From assembly GCF_000744095.1 (NCBI RefSeq), contig NZ_JQLI01000008.1, positions 3,906,001-3,970,000 on the forward strand: a stretch of DNA of 64,000 bases, written 5' to 3'. The DNA is from Cupriavidus necator A5-1. Its GTDB lineage: Bacteria; Pseudomonadota; Gammaproteobacteria; Burkholderiales; Burkholderiaceae. Under the pieces are notes generated by a model. The model saw only the letters and a program-made list of their open reading frames with translations. It did no database searches and was not told the DNA's origin. Shown here in pieces: positions 43,549 to 52,691 of this stretch. How positions within the stretch are numbered: the first letter of the stretch is position 1; each line of letters begins with the position of its first letter. The translations under genes were made by a program, and so were the position numbers.

Positions 43549-44564
43549 GTACCGCCCTTCCCCCGATCCGCCATGGCGGCAACCTGCTGGCCGCGGTGCG
43601 CCGCTACGGCCGTCCTGCCGCTGACTGGCTCGACTTGTCCACCGGCATCAATCCCGACGCTTATCCGGTACCGGCGCTGCCCGCGCAGGCGTGGCAACGG
43701 CTACCGCAGGATGATGACGGGCTGGCCGAACTGGCGGCGCAGGCTTGCGGTGCGCCGCAGGCGTTGCCCGTCGCCGGCTCGCAGGCTGCGATCCGCATGT
43801 TGCCATGTTTGCTGCGCGCGGGCCGCGTGGGCATCGCCGCGCTGGGCTACAGCGAATATGCGCCCGCCTTTGCCGCGGCGGGCCACACGGTGGTGCCGCT
43901 GGACGAAGCGGACTTCGCGCGGGAAGACCTCGCCAACGAACTTGACCATCTCGTCGTGGTGAACCCGAACAACCCGACCGCACGGCTGCTGCCGCCCGCT
44001 ACGCTGCTGCGCTGGCATGCCTTGCTGGCGGCGCGCGGCGGCACGCTGGTGGTCGACGAAGCCTTTATCGATTGCATGCCTGCGTCATCGGTCGCCGCGC
44101 ACTGCGGCGAGGCCGGGCTGGTGGTGCTGCGCTCGATCGGCAAGTTCTATGGCCTCGCCGGAATCCGCTGCGGCTTCGTGCTGGCGCAACCGGAGCTGTT
44201 GGACGCGCTGCGCGAGCGACTAGGACACTGGACCGTATCGGGCCCGGCGCGCGAAGTTGCGCGCCATGTCCTGACGGACCGAGGCTGGCAGCAGGCGACC
44301 CGCACACGGCTGTGCGCGGCAGGCCCCCGGCTCGCCGCGCTGCTGGGGCGCCGCGGGTTCGCGCCCGTGATGCACCCGCTGTTCTGCTGGGTGCCGCATG
44401 CCGATGCCGCACGGCTGCATGAAGCCCTGGCATTACACAGTGTCTGGACCCGGTTGTTCGACGCGGCCGGCGGCTGCCCGCCGAGCTTGCGCCTGGGCCT
44501 GCCGCCTGACCAGCCGGAAGCCTGGCAGCGTCTCGATGCAGCGCTGGCCGCCGTCACTGCCTGA
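43545..44564 (+). CDS. cobD: threonine-phosphate decarboxylase
   Basis: This 339-residue PLP enzyme of the histidinol-phosphate aminotransferase fold makes the aminopropanol phosphate linker of cobalamin from L-threonine phosphate. Motifs are RHGGNLLAAVRRYG and DLSTGINPDAYP near the start, NPNNPTARLLPP, DEAFIDCMPASS, and the PLP-lysine region RSIGKFYGLAGIRCGF. The start is GTG at 43545, which overlaps the cbiB stop as GTGA; no ATG fits the conserved N-terminus. This is CobC in the P. denitrificans nomenclature. Confidence 0.92.
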   Translation: MSTALPPIRHGGNLLAAVRRYGRPAADWLDLSTGINPDAYPVPALPAQAWQRLPQDDDGLAELAAQACGAPQALPVAGSQAAIRMLPCLLRAGRVGIAALGYSEYAPAFAAAGHTVVPLDEADFAREDLANELDHLVVVNPNNPTARLLPPATLLRWHALLAARGGTLVVDEAFIDCMPASSVAAHCGEAGLVVLRSIGKFYGLAGIRCGFVLAQPELLDALRERLGHWTVSGPAREVARHVLTDRGWQQATRTRLCAAGPRLAALLGRRGFAPVMHPLFCWVPHADAARLHEALALHSVWTRLFDAAGGCPPSLRLGLPPDQPEAWQRLDAALAAVTA

Positions 44565-44584
44565 TCCACGCAGCCCCTACATCC

Positions 44585-45487
44585 ATGCTGAACCTCCTGA
44601 AGTCCGCCATCGTCCTCGCACTGGCCGCTGCCCTGCCCGCGCAAGCCGCGGTGTCGGTCGTCGACGATGCAGGCCAGACCGTGACACTGGCGCAGCCCGC
44701 GCGCCGCGTGATCTCGCTGGCGCCGCACGTGACCGAGATGATCTTCGCCGCGGGCGGCGGCGACCGCATCGTCGGCACGGTCAGCTACAGCGACTATCCG
44801 CCGCAGGCGCGCGAGATCCCGCGCGTGGGCGACAACAAGGCGCTGGACCTGGAGCGCATCGCCGCGCTCAAGCCGGACCTGATCGTGGTCTGGCGCCACG
44901 GCAATGCGCAGAAGCAGACCGACCGGCTGCGCTCGCTCGGGCTGCCGCTGTTCTACAGCGAGCCGCGCAAGCTGGCGTCGATCCCGGAGAACCTGGAGAA
45001 GCTCGGCACGCTGCTGGGCACCGAGGCCACGGCGCGGCGCGCGGCCGACAGCTTCCGCCAGCAGGTGGAGACGCTGCGCAAGACCTACGCGGCGCGCCCA
45101 CCGGTGACAGTGTTCTACCAGGTCTGGCAGCAGCCGCTGATGACGCTCAACGGCCAGCACCTGGTCAGCGACATGCTGGCGCTGTGCGGCGGGCGCAACC
45201 TGTTCGCGGCGGAGGCGCCGCTGGTGCCGACGGTATCGGTGGAAGCTGTGATTGCGGGCAATCCTGAAGCGATGCTGACCGCGGGCATGGGCGCCACGCG
45301 TTCGGACCAGCCGCTGCCGGACTTCGAGATGTGGCAGCGCTGGAAGCAGGTCACCGCGGTCGCGCGCAACAACCTGTTCGTGATCGACGGCGACCTCGTC
45401 AACCGCGCCGGTCCACGCGTGGTGCAAGGTGCCGAGCAGATCTGCAAAGACCTCGACACGGCCCGCAAACGACGCCCGGCGCGCTGA
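44585..45487 (+). CDS. btuF: cobalamin ABC transporter periplasmic binding protein (BtuF-like)
   Basis: The 300-residue protein has a signal peptide (about 1-21, ending AQA). It carries a type III periplasmic-binding fold: PARRVISLAPHVTEMIFAAGGGDRIVGTVSYSDYPPQAREIPRVGD, LKPDLIVVWR, and the C-lobe with TVFYQVWQQPLMTLNGQHLVSDMLALCGG. Substrate assignment as a corrinoid rests on position at the end of the cobU operon and on the btuC/btuD genes opposite. Its stop codon (45485-45487) abuts the stop of convergent cobC with no spacer. Confidence 0.9.
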   Translation: MLNLLKSAIVLALAAALPAQAAVSVVDDAGQTVTLAQPARRVISLAPHVTEMIFAAGGGDRIVGTVSYSDYPPQAREIPRVGDNKALDLERIAALKPDLIVVWRHGNAQKQTDRLRSLGLPLFYSEPRKLASIPENLEKLGTLLGTEATARRAADSFRQQVETLRKTYAARPPVTVFYQVWQQPLMTLNGQHLVSDMLALCGGRNLFAAEAPLVPTVSVEAVIAGNPEAMLTAGMGATRSDQPLPDFEMWQRWKQVTAVARNNLFVIDGDLVNRAGPRVVQGAEQICKDLDTARKRRPAR

Positions 45488-46063
45488 TCAACCGCCGCGG
45501 TTCCACCAGTCCAGCCGCACGCCGCCCGCGCCAAGCCGGAAGCGGCAGCTGGCACCGAAGCCAAGCGCCCAGTTGACGGTGACCGCCAGCGGCACGCCCA
45601 GCCAGTGCGCGGCCAGCATGCGCATCGGGCCGGCGTGGCTGACCACCCAGATGCAGTCACCGCTGTCCACATCGAGCGATCCGGCCCAGCCGGCGACACG
45701 GGCCATCGCCTGCGCCGGCGATTCGCCGCCGTGCGGACGGGCATGCAGCAGGTCTGCCGCCCACTGGTCGAGCGCATCGCGATCGATCGCATCCCACGCT
45801 ATGCCCTCCCAGGTACCGAAGTCGATCTCGCGCAGCCGCGGCTCGCTGTCGATAGCGGACACCCCGGCCGTCTGCGCCAGTGCCTGCGCGGTCCCGCTCG
45901 CGCGGGCCAACGGGCTGGTGACGATGCGCGCAGGCGCCGGCAGTCCCGCCGCGATCTGCGCCACCGCGGGCGTCAGCGGCGACACCAGCGGCAGGTCGAG
46001 ACAGCCGTAGCAGGTGCCCGCGGGCACCTCCGGCTGCGCGTGGCGGATCAGGACCACATCCAT
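45488..46063 (-). CDS. cobC: alpha-ribazole phosphatase
   Basis: This 191-residue histidine-phosphatase-family enzyme removes phosphate from alpha-ribazole phosphate or adenosylcobalamin phosphate in the final steps. The catalytic motif appears as VLIRHAQPEV at the N-terminus (RHA in place of the common RHG). EIDFGTWEG follows at mid-chain, and VVSHAGPMRMLAAHWLG supplies the second His. It overlaps cobS by 16 bases and is the last gene of the riboswitch operon. Confidence 0.9.
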   Translation of the reverse strand: MDVVLIRHAQPEVPAGTCYGCLDLPLVSPLTPAVAQIAAGLPAPARIVTSPLARASGTAQALAQTAGVSAIDSEPRLREIDFGTWEGIAWDAIDRDALDQWAADLLHARPHGGESPAQAMARVAGWAGSLDVDSGDCIWVVSHAGPMRMLAAHWLGVPLAVTVNWALGFGASCRFRLGAGGVRLDWWNRGG

Positions 46064-46872
46064 GCCGCGGCCACCAGGTAGAGCAGGATTTCCGCGCACT
46101 GCTGGGCCATGCCCAGGCAGTCGCCGGTATAGCCGCCGATGCGATGCACGAAATAGCGGCCGAGCAGCCACCGCAGCACCAGCAGCGCGGCAACGGCCGC
46201 GGCGCAGAACAGCGGCGACAGCAGCCACAGCGGCACCAGCCCGCACAGCAGCGCGAACACCAGTCCCGCGCCGGCCAGACGCTGTGCCACCGGCTTGGCC
46301 TTGCCCTCGGGCCGCACGTAAGTGAGCGTGGCGAGATAGCTCGCAGCCATCGCGCGGCTGGCGGCATGCGCGGCCACGATCACCATCAGCAGCACCGCCA
46401 GCCCGCCGCGCGCGCCGATCGCCACCAGCAGCTGCCACTTGAGCAGCAGCGCCACCACCAGCGCGATCGCGCCGAACGCGCCGATGCGCGAGTCATGCAT
46501 GATGCGCAGCACATCCTCGCGCTGCCACGCGCCGCCGAAGGCATCGATGCAGTCGGCGAGCCCGTCTTCGTGGAAGGCGCCAGTCAGCAGCAGCGTGGCG
46601 GCCATGCCCAGCAGCACGGCGACGCCGACGGGCCACCACAGCATCGCGCCCCAGGTGACCAGTGCTCCCACGCCACCGACCAGCAACCCGACCAGCGGGA
46701 AATAGCGCGCGGCAGCGTGCAGGTAATGCGGTTCGAATCCGACCCAGCGCGCCAGCCACCCGGGCAACGGCACGCGCGTGAAGTAGCCCAGCGCTGTCAG
46801 GAAGAAGCGAAGCTCGCCTGCCAGCCCCGTGGGGGCGCCTGGCGCGGGCACCGGGTCGGACGGCACACTCAT
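46048..46872 (-). CDS. cobS: adenosylcobinamide-GDP ribazoletransferase (cobalamin synthase)
   Basis: This 274-residue polytopic membrane enzyme joins adenosylcobinamide-GDP to alpha-ribazole. Motifs are FLTALGYFTRVPLPGW, RYFPLVGLLVGG, the acidic substrate/Mg site TGAFHEDGLADCIDAFGGA, MHDSRIGAFGAIAL, and RIGGYTGDCLGMAQQ near the end. The start overlaps the cobT stop (ATGA) and the end overlaps cobC. Confidence 0.94.
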   Translation of the reverse strand: MSVPSDPVPAPGAPTGLAGELRFFLTALGYFTRVPLPGWLARWVGFEPHYLHAAARYFPLVGLLVGGVGALVTWGAMLWWPVGVAVLLGMAATLLLTGAFHEDGLADCIDAFGGAWQREDVLRIMHDSRIGAFGAIALVVALLLKWQLLVAIGARGGLAVLLMVIVAAHAASRAMAASYLATLTYVRPEGKAKPVAQRLAGAGLVFALLCGLVPLWLLSPLFCAAAVAALLVLRWLLGRYFVHRIGGYTGDCLGMAQQCAEILLYLVAAAWMWS

Positions 46873-47909
46873 GGCGATGCGGTACTGACCCCGGCGCCGC
46901 TGAAGGTCGCCATCTCGTTCAGGAAGGCGGCCGCGGCCGCCACCAGCGGCCATGCCAGCGCGGCGCCGGTGCCCTCGCCCAGGCGCAGGTCCAGCGCCAG
47001 CAGCGGCTCGGCGCCGAAATACGCGAGCAGCGCGCGATGGCCACGCTCGTGCGAGCAGTGCGTGAACACGCAGTACTGCAGCACGTTGGGGTCGAGGCGC
47101 TGCGCCACCAGCAGCGCGGCCGAGGCGATAAAGCCGTCGACCAGGATCACCATGCGGCTGGCAGCGGCGGCCAGGAAGGCGCCGGCCATCATCGCGATCT
47201 CGAAGCCGCCGAAGGTGGCCAGCACCTCGAGCGGCGACTGGGCGCCGGCATGCAGCGCGAGCGCGCGTTCCAGCACTTCGCGCTTGCGCGCCAGGCCGGC
47301 ATCGTCGAGGCCGGTGCCGCGGCCGATGCAGTCGTCAAGCGGCAGCCCGGTGAGTCGCTGCATCAGGCAGGCAGCTGCGGAGGTATTGGCAATGCCCATC
47401 TCGCCGAAACCGATCACATTGCAGCCCTGCTGCGCATGGCGCAACACTCGCGCCATGCCGGCCGTCATCGCGGCGGCGGCCTGTTCAGCCGTCATCGCGG
47501 GCTCGACCGCGAAGTTGCGCGTGCCGTCGGCGATGCGGCAGTTGACCAGCCCCGGCGCCGCCGGCAGCGGCAGGCGCACGCCTGCATCAACAATCTCCAG
47601 CGCAATGCCATGCTGGCGCGAGAACACATTGATCGCCGCGCCGCCCTTCAGGAAGTTCTGCACCATCTGTGCGGTGACTTCGGCCGGGTAGGCGCTGACG
47701 CCTGCATCGGCCACGCCGTGGTCGGCGGCAAACACGATCACCGTGGGCCGCTGCAGCGCGGGGCGTTGCGTGCCGAGGATCAGGCCCAGTTGCAGCGCCA
47801 GCGACTCGAGCCGGCCCAGCGCGCCGAGCGGCTTGGTCTTGTCGTCGATGGCGGCCTGCAACGTGGGGCGCAGGGTCTCGTCGAGTGGGGCGATTTCCGG
47901 AAACTGCAT
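46869..47909 (-). CDS. cobT: nicotinate-nucleotide-dimethylbenzimidazole phosphoribosyltransferase
   Basis: This 346-residue enzyme activates the lower ligand base by making alpha-ribazole phosphate. Family blocks are KPLGALGRLESLALQLG, VFAADHGVADAGVSAYPAEVTAQMVQNFLKGGAAINVF, GEMGIANTSAAACLM, CIGRGTGLDDAGLARK, FGGFEIAMMAGAFLAAA, and the catalytic Glu in DLRLGEGTGAALAWPL. Length matches Salmonella CobT. cobO is 28 bases upstream. Confidence 0.96.
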   Translation of the reverse strand: MQFPEIAPLDETLRPTLQAAIDDKTKPLGALGRLESLALQLGLILGTQRPALQRPTVIVFAADHGVADAGVSAYPAEVTAQMVQNFLKGGAAINVFSRQHGIALEIVDAGVRLPLPAAPGLVNCRIADGTRNFAVEPAMTAEQAAAAMTAGMARVLRHAQQGCNVIGFGEMGIANTSAAACLMQRLTGLPLDDCIGRGTGLDDAGLARKREVLERALALHAGAQSPLEVLATFGGFEIAMMAGAFLAAAASRMVILVDGFIASAALLVAQRLDPNVLQYCVFTHCSHERGHRALLAYFGAEPLLALDLRLGEGTGAALAWPLVAAAAAFLNEMATFSGAGVSTASP

Positions 47910-47937
47910 AGCTTAGCTCCGTGTGTTGAAGTTGCGG

Positions 47938-48570
47938 CTACATTTCCACGCCGCGCTGCGCCTTGATGCCCTGCTGGAAGGCATGCTTGACCGGCGTCAT
48001 GTCGGTGACGGTGTCGGCCGCCTCCACCAGCGCCGGCGGCGCGCCGCGGCCGGTGATCACCACGTGCTGCATCGGCGGGCGCGCGCGCAGGTCGGCGATG
48101 ACCTGCTCCACGTCAAGATAGTGCAGCTTGAGTGCGATGTTGAGTTCGTCGAACAGCACCAGGCCGATCGCCGGGTCGCGCAGCATGCCGCGCGCCACTT
48201 CCCAGGCGGCTTCGGCCTTGGCCACGTCGCGGGAACGGTCCTGGGTTTCCCAGGTATAGCCCTCGCCCATCACGTGGAAGGCGCATTCCTCGGGAAAGCG
48301 GCGCAGGAACATCTCTTCGCCGGTGGGCTGCGCGCCCTTGATGAACTGGACCACGCCAGTGCGCATGCCGTGGCCGAGCGCGCGCACCACCATGCCGAAG
48401 CCGGAGCTGGACTTGCCCTTGCCGTTGCCGGTGGTGATCACGATCACGCCGCGCTCGTCCTGCGCCGCGGCGATTTTTGCGTCGACGACTTCCTTCTTGC
48501 GCACCATGCGCGCCTTGTGGCGGGCGTCGCGGTCCGCGTCTTCGGTGGAGGGATTGTTGGAATCGGTCAT
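47938..48570 (-). CDS. cobO: cob(I)yrinic acid a,c-diamide adenosyltransferase
   Basis: This 210-residue ATP:corrinoid adenosyltransferase of the CobA/CobO/BtuR type has the P-loop ITTGNGKGKSSSGFGMVVRALGHG (about 45-68). VVQFIKGAQPTGEE, WETQDRSRDVAKAEAAWEVARGML and VLFDELNIALKLHYLD follow. It adds the upper adenosyl ligand, allowing salvage of imported corrinoids. The start overlaps the btuD stop by four bases. Confidence 0.95.
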   Translation of the reverse strand: MTDSNNPSTEDADRDARHKARMVRKKEVVDAKIAAAQDERGVIVITTGNGKGKSSSGFGMVVRALGHGMRTGVVQFIKGAQPTGEEMFLRRFPEECAFHVMGEGYTWETQDRSRDVAKAEAAWEVARGMLRDPAIGLVLFDELNIALKLHYLDVEQVIADLRARPPMQHVVITGRGAPPALVEAADTVTDMTPVKHAFQQGIKAQRGVEM

Positions 48571-49415
48571 AGGGAGGGGTCTTGCCTATCGGTACGTGGC
48601 GCCGCGGCGCCATCGGGAATCAGTGCAGTATGCACGCCGTCGGTCACGCTGACGATGGGGGTGCGCAGCGCACGCGAGCAACGCTCGGGGGTCAGGACTT
48701 CAGCGGCCGGACCGTGCAGTGCGGTGCCGTCTTCGGCCATCAGCAGCGCGTGGGTGGCGTAGCGCAGCGCCAGTGTCAGGTCGTGCAGGATCACCACGAT
48801 GGCGTGGCGCCCGGCACGGGCCAGTGCGGCGAGCTGCTCCAGCACCACGATCTGGTGGCGCAGGTCCAGGTGCGATACCGGCTCGTCCAGCAGCAGCAGC
48901 GGCGCCTGCTGCGCCAGCGCCGCGGCCAGCGAGGCGCGCTGGCGCTCGCCGCCGGACAGCGTCAGCACATCGCGCGCGGCCAGCGCTTCGATATCCATCG
49001 CGCGGATCACGTCGTGGACGATGCGCTCGTCCTCGCGACCGGTCCAGCCCCAGCCCGACAGGTGCGGGTGGCGGCCCACGCGTACCGCGTCGAGCACCGA
49101 CATCGAGAAGGTGTCATGGACCGCCTGCGGCAGGTAGGCGCGCTGGCGCGCCAGTACCGCGGGCGCAACCTGCGTCGGTGCGATGCCGTCGATCTCAACG
49201 CTGCCGCCATCGGCATGGCGCAGGCCGGCCAGCACCGTCATCAGCGTGGATTTGCCGGCGCCGTTGGGCCCGGCGATGCACCACAGCTGGCCGGCGCCGA
49301 TGCTCAGCGTCAGGCGCTCCACCAGCACGCGCTGGCCGGCGCGCAGCCGCACATCGCGCAGCGCGAGCGCCGGGCACGCGGTCAGCGGATGGGACCAGGG
49401 CGCGCCCGACGTCAT
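48567..49415 (-). CDS. btuD: cobalamin ABC transporter ATP-binding protein (BtuD/FecE-like)
   Basis: This 282-residue ABC ATPase has Walker A GPNGAGKST (about 48-56), Q-loop YLPQAVHD, the signature LSGGERQRASLA, Walker B PLLLLDEPVSHLD and the switch His in VILHDLTLALRYA. It belongs to the iron-chelate/vitamin B12 subfamily. The assignment to cobalamin comes from the riboswitch upstream and the neighbouring genes. The ATG at 49415 overlaps the btuC stop. Confidence 0.9.
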   Translation of the reverse strand: MTSGAPWSHPLTACPALALRDVRLRAGQRVLVERLTLSIGAGQLWCIAGPNGAGKSTLMTVLAGLRHADGGSVEIDGIAPTQVAPAVLARQRAYLPQAVHDTFSMSVLDAVRVGRHPHLSGWGWTGREDERIVHDVIRAMDIEALAARDVLTLSGGERQRASLAAALAQQAPLLLLDEPVSHLDLRHQIVVLEQLAALARAGRHAIVVILHDLTLALRYATHALLMAEDGTALHGPAAEVLTPERCSRALRTPIVSVTDGVHTALIPDGAAAPRTDRQDPSL

Positions 49416-50419
49416 CGCGGCCTCCGCAGCAGCAAGTAAAGGAAAGTCGGCACGCCCAGCAGCGCGGTGATCACGCCCACCGGCAACTGCGCCGGCGCGA
49501 TCACGGAGCGGGCGATCAGGTCGGCGGCCATCAGCAGCGCACCGCCCAGCAGCACCGCGGCCGGCAGCAGCAAGCGCTGGTCGTTGCCCCACGCCAGCCG
49601 CACCAGGTGCGGCACCACCAGCCCGACAAAACCGATCGAGCCGGCCGTGGTAATCGCAGCCGCAATGCACAGCGACGCCAGCATGAAGGTCGCGAGCCGC
49701 ACGCGGCCGACGCGCACGCCCAGCGACTGCGCCACGGTCTCGCCCAGCAGCATCACGTTGAGCGCGCGCGCCATCGGCATCGCCAGCAGCAGCGCCACGA
49801 CCAGCATCGCGAGCGCGCCGCCGTAGCTGGCGGTGCCGCTGAGGTCGCCGGTCAGCCAGAACAGCATGCCGCGCAGGCGCGATTCCGGCGCGACCGCCAG
49901 GATCAGCGTGATCATCGCGCCCCAGCCGGCGGCCAGGATCACGCCGGTCAGCAGCAGCCGCGCGCCGGCCTCGCGGTGGCCGCCCTGCACTTGCGGATGC
50001 AGCAGGTCACGCCGCGCCAGCGACGCCACCAGCACCATCGACAGCAGCGCCCCCACGGCGGCGGAGGCCTGCACGCCCCACCACGGCGCCAGCAGCAGCA
50101 TGGCCAGCAATGCGGCGGTGGAGGCGCCGCCCGATACGCCCAGCACGTAAGGTTCGGCCAGTGGATTGCGCAGCAGCACCTGCATAAGCGCGCCGGACAG
50201 GGCCAGCAGCCCGCCGCAGGCAAAGGCCGCGGCCGCGCGCGGCAAGCGCAGCTCGCGCACGATCGCACCGGCGGTGCCAGTGTCCGCGCCGCTCAGCGCC
50301 AGCCACAGCTCGCGCGCATCGAGCGAGACGCTGCCCAGCGCCAGTGAGGCCGCGAACACGAACAGCGCCGCCAGCGCGAGCGCCAGCCAGACCGCCAGGG
50401 CGCGCCGCAGCTCAGACAT
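49412..50419 (-). CDS. btuC: cobalamin ABC transporter permease (BtuC/FecCD family)
   Basis: This 335-residue protein has about ten membrane helices and the FecCD family pattern: LRLPRAAAAFACGGLLALSGALMQVLLRNPLAEPYVLGVSGGAS, LWLTGDLSGTASYG-type loop as FWLTGDLSG, GSIGFVGLVVPHLVR and GVITALLGVPTFLYLLLRR at the C-terminus. It forms the membrane channel with BtuD. Fifteen bases separate it from btuB, and it overlaps btuD by four bases. Confidence 0.92.
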   Translation of the reverse strand: MSELRRALAVWLALALAALFVFAASLALGSVSLDARELWLALSGADTGTAGAIVRELRLPRAAAAFACGGLLALSGALMQVLLRNPLAEPYVLGVSGGASTAALLAMLLLAPWWGVQASAAVGALLSMVLVASLARRDLLHPQVQGGHREAGARLLLTGVILAAGWGAMITLILAVAPESRLRGMLFWLTGDLSGTASYGGALAMLVVALLLAMPMARALNVMLLGETVAQSLGVRVGRVRLATFMLASLCIAAAITTAGSIGFVGLVVPHLVRLAWGNDQRLLLPAAVLLGGALLMAADLIARSVIAPAQLPVGVITALLGVPTFLYLLLRRPR

Positions 50420-50434
50420 GGCGCGCCCGTGCGC

Positions 50435-52327
50435 TCATCGCTGGCGCCAGCCCAGCGTGATAAAGCCCGCGCGCCCCTGCGTGTTGTAGGGGAAGGCGAG
50501 CTGGTAGTCCTTGTCGAACAGGTTTTCGACGCGGGCGCCAATGAACCATTGCTTGTCGATGTTGTAGCGGGCGTTGAGGTTGACGATACCGTATCCGCCC
50601 AGCCGGCGCGAGCCGGCATCCATGCGCGATGACGACAGCAGCCATTCGCCGCCGAAGCGCCAGTTGCCGAAGTTGCGACCCACGTCCAGCGCGGCGTGGC
50701 GGCGGGCGCGGCGCAGCAGCTGGGTGTCGGACTGCTCGTCCACCGGGTTCTGGAAGGTCACGCTGGCGCCGATGTCGGTGCCGTACACGGTGGCGCGCCA
50801 CGAAGCCTCGATGCCCTGCACCTTAGCCTTGTTGACGTTCTGCGCCAGGAACAGGCCACTGGGTTGCAGCGCCGCCACGATCAGATCGTTGTAGCGCGTC
50901 TCGAACGCGGTCACGCGCAGCAGGCCAGCGCTGGCGGTGCTGTACTGCACGCCTGCTTCGACCGACTTGGCGCGCTCGGGCTGCAGGTTGGGCTGGCCAA
51001 AGTTGGGGAAGTACAGCTCGTTGAAGGTCGGCGCGCGGAAGGCGTTGCTGACGTTGGCGATCAGCTTGAGCGCATCGGTCAGGTTGTAGCCGTAGCCGGC
51101 GAAGAAGCTGCCCTGGTTGCCGAAGTCCGAGTAATGATCGTTGCGCGCGTTGAGCTGCAGCTGGTGCTTGCCGAAGCGCCCGTCATAGCCGCCGAACACC
51201 GAGAACACATTGCGCGTAGGCGCGCCGTAGGTGGTCGAGTCCAGCTCCTGCTGCAGGTAGTCGGTGCCGAACAGCAGCGTGTGGCTGGCGGCCAGCGCAT
51301 ACTCGTTCTGCCAGTTGAACTGGCGGTTGCGCGTATTGAAGGTGCCGTTGGGATTGCCGTTGAGGAAGGTGTCGCTGCGGTCCTCGCTCTGCGCCAGCTT
51401 GAAATGCGTGGTCCAGTCCGCGCCCACCTTGCCGTTGACGAAGGCCGACAGCGTGTACAGCTCGCTGTTGGTGCGGTTGTCGTCGGTGGGACGGCCAAAG
51501 GCACTGTCGAACGACACCTTGCTCTTCGAGTAATAGCCGGTAATGCCCGCATCCCAGTTCGGCGTGAAGCGGTGCTTGACCTGGCCCGACACGCTCTGGT
51601 TCTCGTACGGGTTGTCGTTGGGGTTGGCGCGCGGCGCCTGCTGCGTATTGATCGACGAGAAGCCGTCGGTCTTGAATGCCGAGCCGGTCAGGTTGAACGA
51701 GGTATCGCCGATCTGCCCGCCATAGCCGACCGTGCCCTGGCGCGTATTGTTGCTGCCGTACTCCACCGCCGCATTGGCCGCCGGTGCCTGCCCGGCGCCG
51801 CTCTTGGTGAAGATCTGCACCACGCCACCGATCGCATCGGAGCCGTACAGCGCCGAGACGTTGCCGCGCACCACTTCGATATGGTCGATCTGGTCGGGCA
51901 GGATATTGGCCAGCTGCGCGGTACCGCTGCTGGCGGACGACACACGCACGCCATCGATCAGGATCAGCGTCTGGTTCGAGTTGGCGCCGCGCATGAACAG
52001 CGTCGTGTTGCTGCCCATGCCGCCGTTGGTCGAGAACTCGACGCCGGCCTGGTTGCGCAGCAGCGAGCGCAGGTCGGGCGCCTGCGAGTTCTGGATGTCC
52101 TGCTGCGTGACCACCGTGGTGTGCGGCAGCGCCTCGGTAATGGCTTGCTCGGTACGGGTGGAAGTAACCACCACGGGCGCGAGCTGCGCGGTGCCACTGT
52201 CGGCCGCTTGCGCGAACGAGGTGGCCGGAACCAGGGTGAACGAGGCGATGGCCGCCAGGATGGCGGGCACGGACGGACGCACCGCCGGGACTGCCGGGCG
52301 GGTCGACCTGTGAAGCGATGAACGCAT
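50435..52327 (-). CDS. btuB: TonB-dependent outer-membrane cobalamin receptor (BtuB-like)
   Basis: The 630-residue protein has a signal peptide (cleavage near SFAQA, about 41). A TonB-box-like stretch follows, LAPVVVTSTRTEQ. The plug domain includes LRSLLRNQAGVEFSTNGGMGSNTTLFMRGANSNQTLILIDGVRV and NILPDQIDHIEVVRGNVSALYGSDAIGGVVQIFTK. The 22-stranded barrel carries FRAPTFNELYFPNFGQPNLQPERAKSVEAG. It is first in the operon, directly behind a cobalamin riboswitch, which supports corrinoid specificity. Transport needs TonB-ExbBD, not present in the window. Confidence 0.93.
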   Translation of the reverse strand: MRSSLHRSTRPAVPAVRPSVPAILAAIASFTLVPATSFAQAADSGTAQLAPVVVTSTRTEQAITEALPHTTVVTQQDIQNSQAPDLRSLLRNQAGVEFSTNGGMGSNTTLFMRGANSNQTLILIDGVRVSSASSGTAQLANILPDQIDHIEVVRGNVSALYGSDAIGGVVQIFTKSGAGQAPAANAAVEYGSNNTRQGTVGYGGQIGDTSFNLTGSAFKTDGFSSINTQQAPRANPNDNPYENQSVSGQVKHRFTPNWDAGITGYYSKSKVSFDSAFGRPTDDNRTNSELYTLSAFVNGKVGADWTTHFKLAQSEDRSDTFLNGNPNGTFNTRNRQFNWQNEYALAASHTLLFGTDYLQQELDSTTYGAPTRNVFSVFGGYDGRFGKHQLQLNARNDHYSDFGNQGSFFAGYGYNLTDALKLIANVSNAFRAPTFNELYFPNFGQPNLQPERAKSVEAGVQYSTASAGLLRVTAFETRYNDLIVAALQPSGLFLAQNVNKAKVQGIEASWRATVYGTDIGASVTFQNPVDEQSDTQLLRRARRHAALDVGRNFGNWRFGGEWLLSSSRMDAGSRRLGGYGIVNLNARYNIDKQWFIGARVENLFDKDYQLAFPYNTQGRAGFITLGWRQR

Positions 52328-52414
52328 GATGCAGGACTGGATAGAACGGCCGGGCCCGTTCCCCCGCGGACCATATGGCGATGAGGCGTGCCGCGCACGG
52401 GCGGCAGCCCGCGT

Positions 52415-52682
52415 TCAGGCCGGTATCCGGGCTGGCGACACGGGGCCGGCGCCTTCCCGAACCTGCGGTTCAGTGGCGTGTGGCCGGTCCTGCGCGGCAT
52501 GGAGCCGGGAACGGATCCCGGCATTGCCAGCACCCGGAATTGATCGGGCTGGCAGATGCGCACGCGGTCGCTTACCGTTGCGGGGGCAGCACAGGTTGAC
52601 CTCTCCGGCACGCTGCCGGCCCGGCTCCCTGTTTCCCGTTGAACTGCCCTTTCGCCAGGGACGAAAAGGGCGAGCACCTGAG
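52415..52682 (-). ncRNA. cobalamin (AdoCbl) riboswitch
   Basis: Read on the minus strand, this leader has the conserved elements in order: GGTGCTCG at the 5' end, ACGGGAAACAGGG, CTGCCCCCGCAACGGTA (the most conserved core), GCCACTG (the B12 box) followed by GGGAAGGC, and the closing AGCCCGGATACCGGCC. It lies 88 bases before the btuB start. Such elements bind adenosylcobalamin and shut off translation or transcription of uptake genes, so the btuB-cobC operon is expected to be repressed by its own product. I saw no strong terminator hairpin with a T-run between the aptamer and btuB, which suggests translational control. Confidence 0.96.
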
Positions 52683-52691
52683 ACGTGCGCG

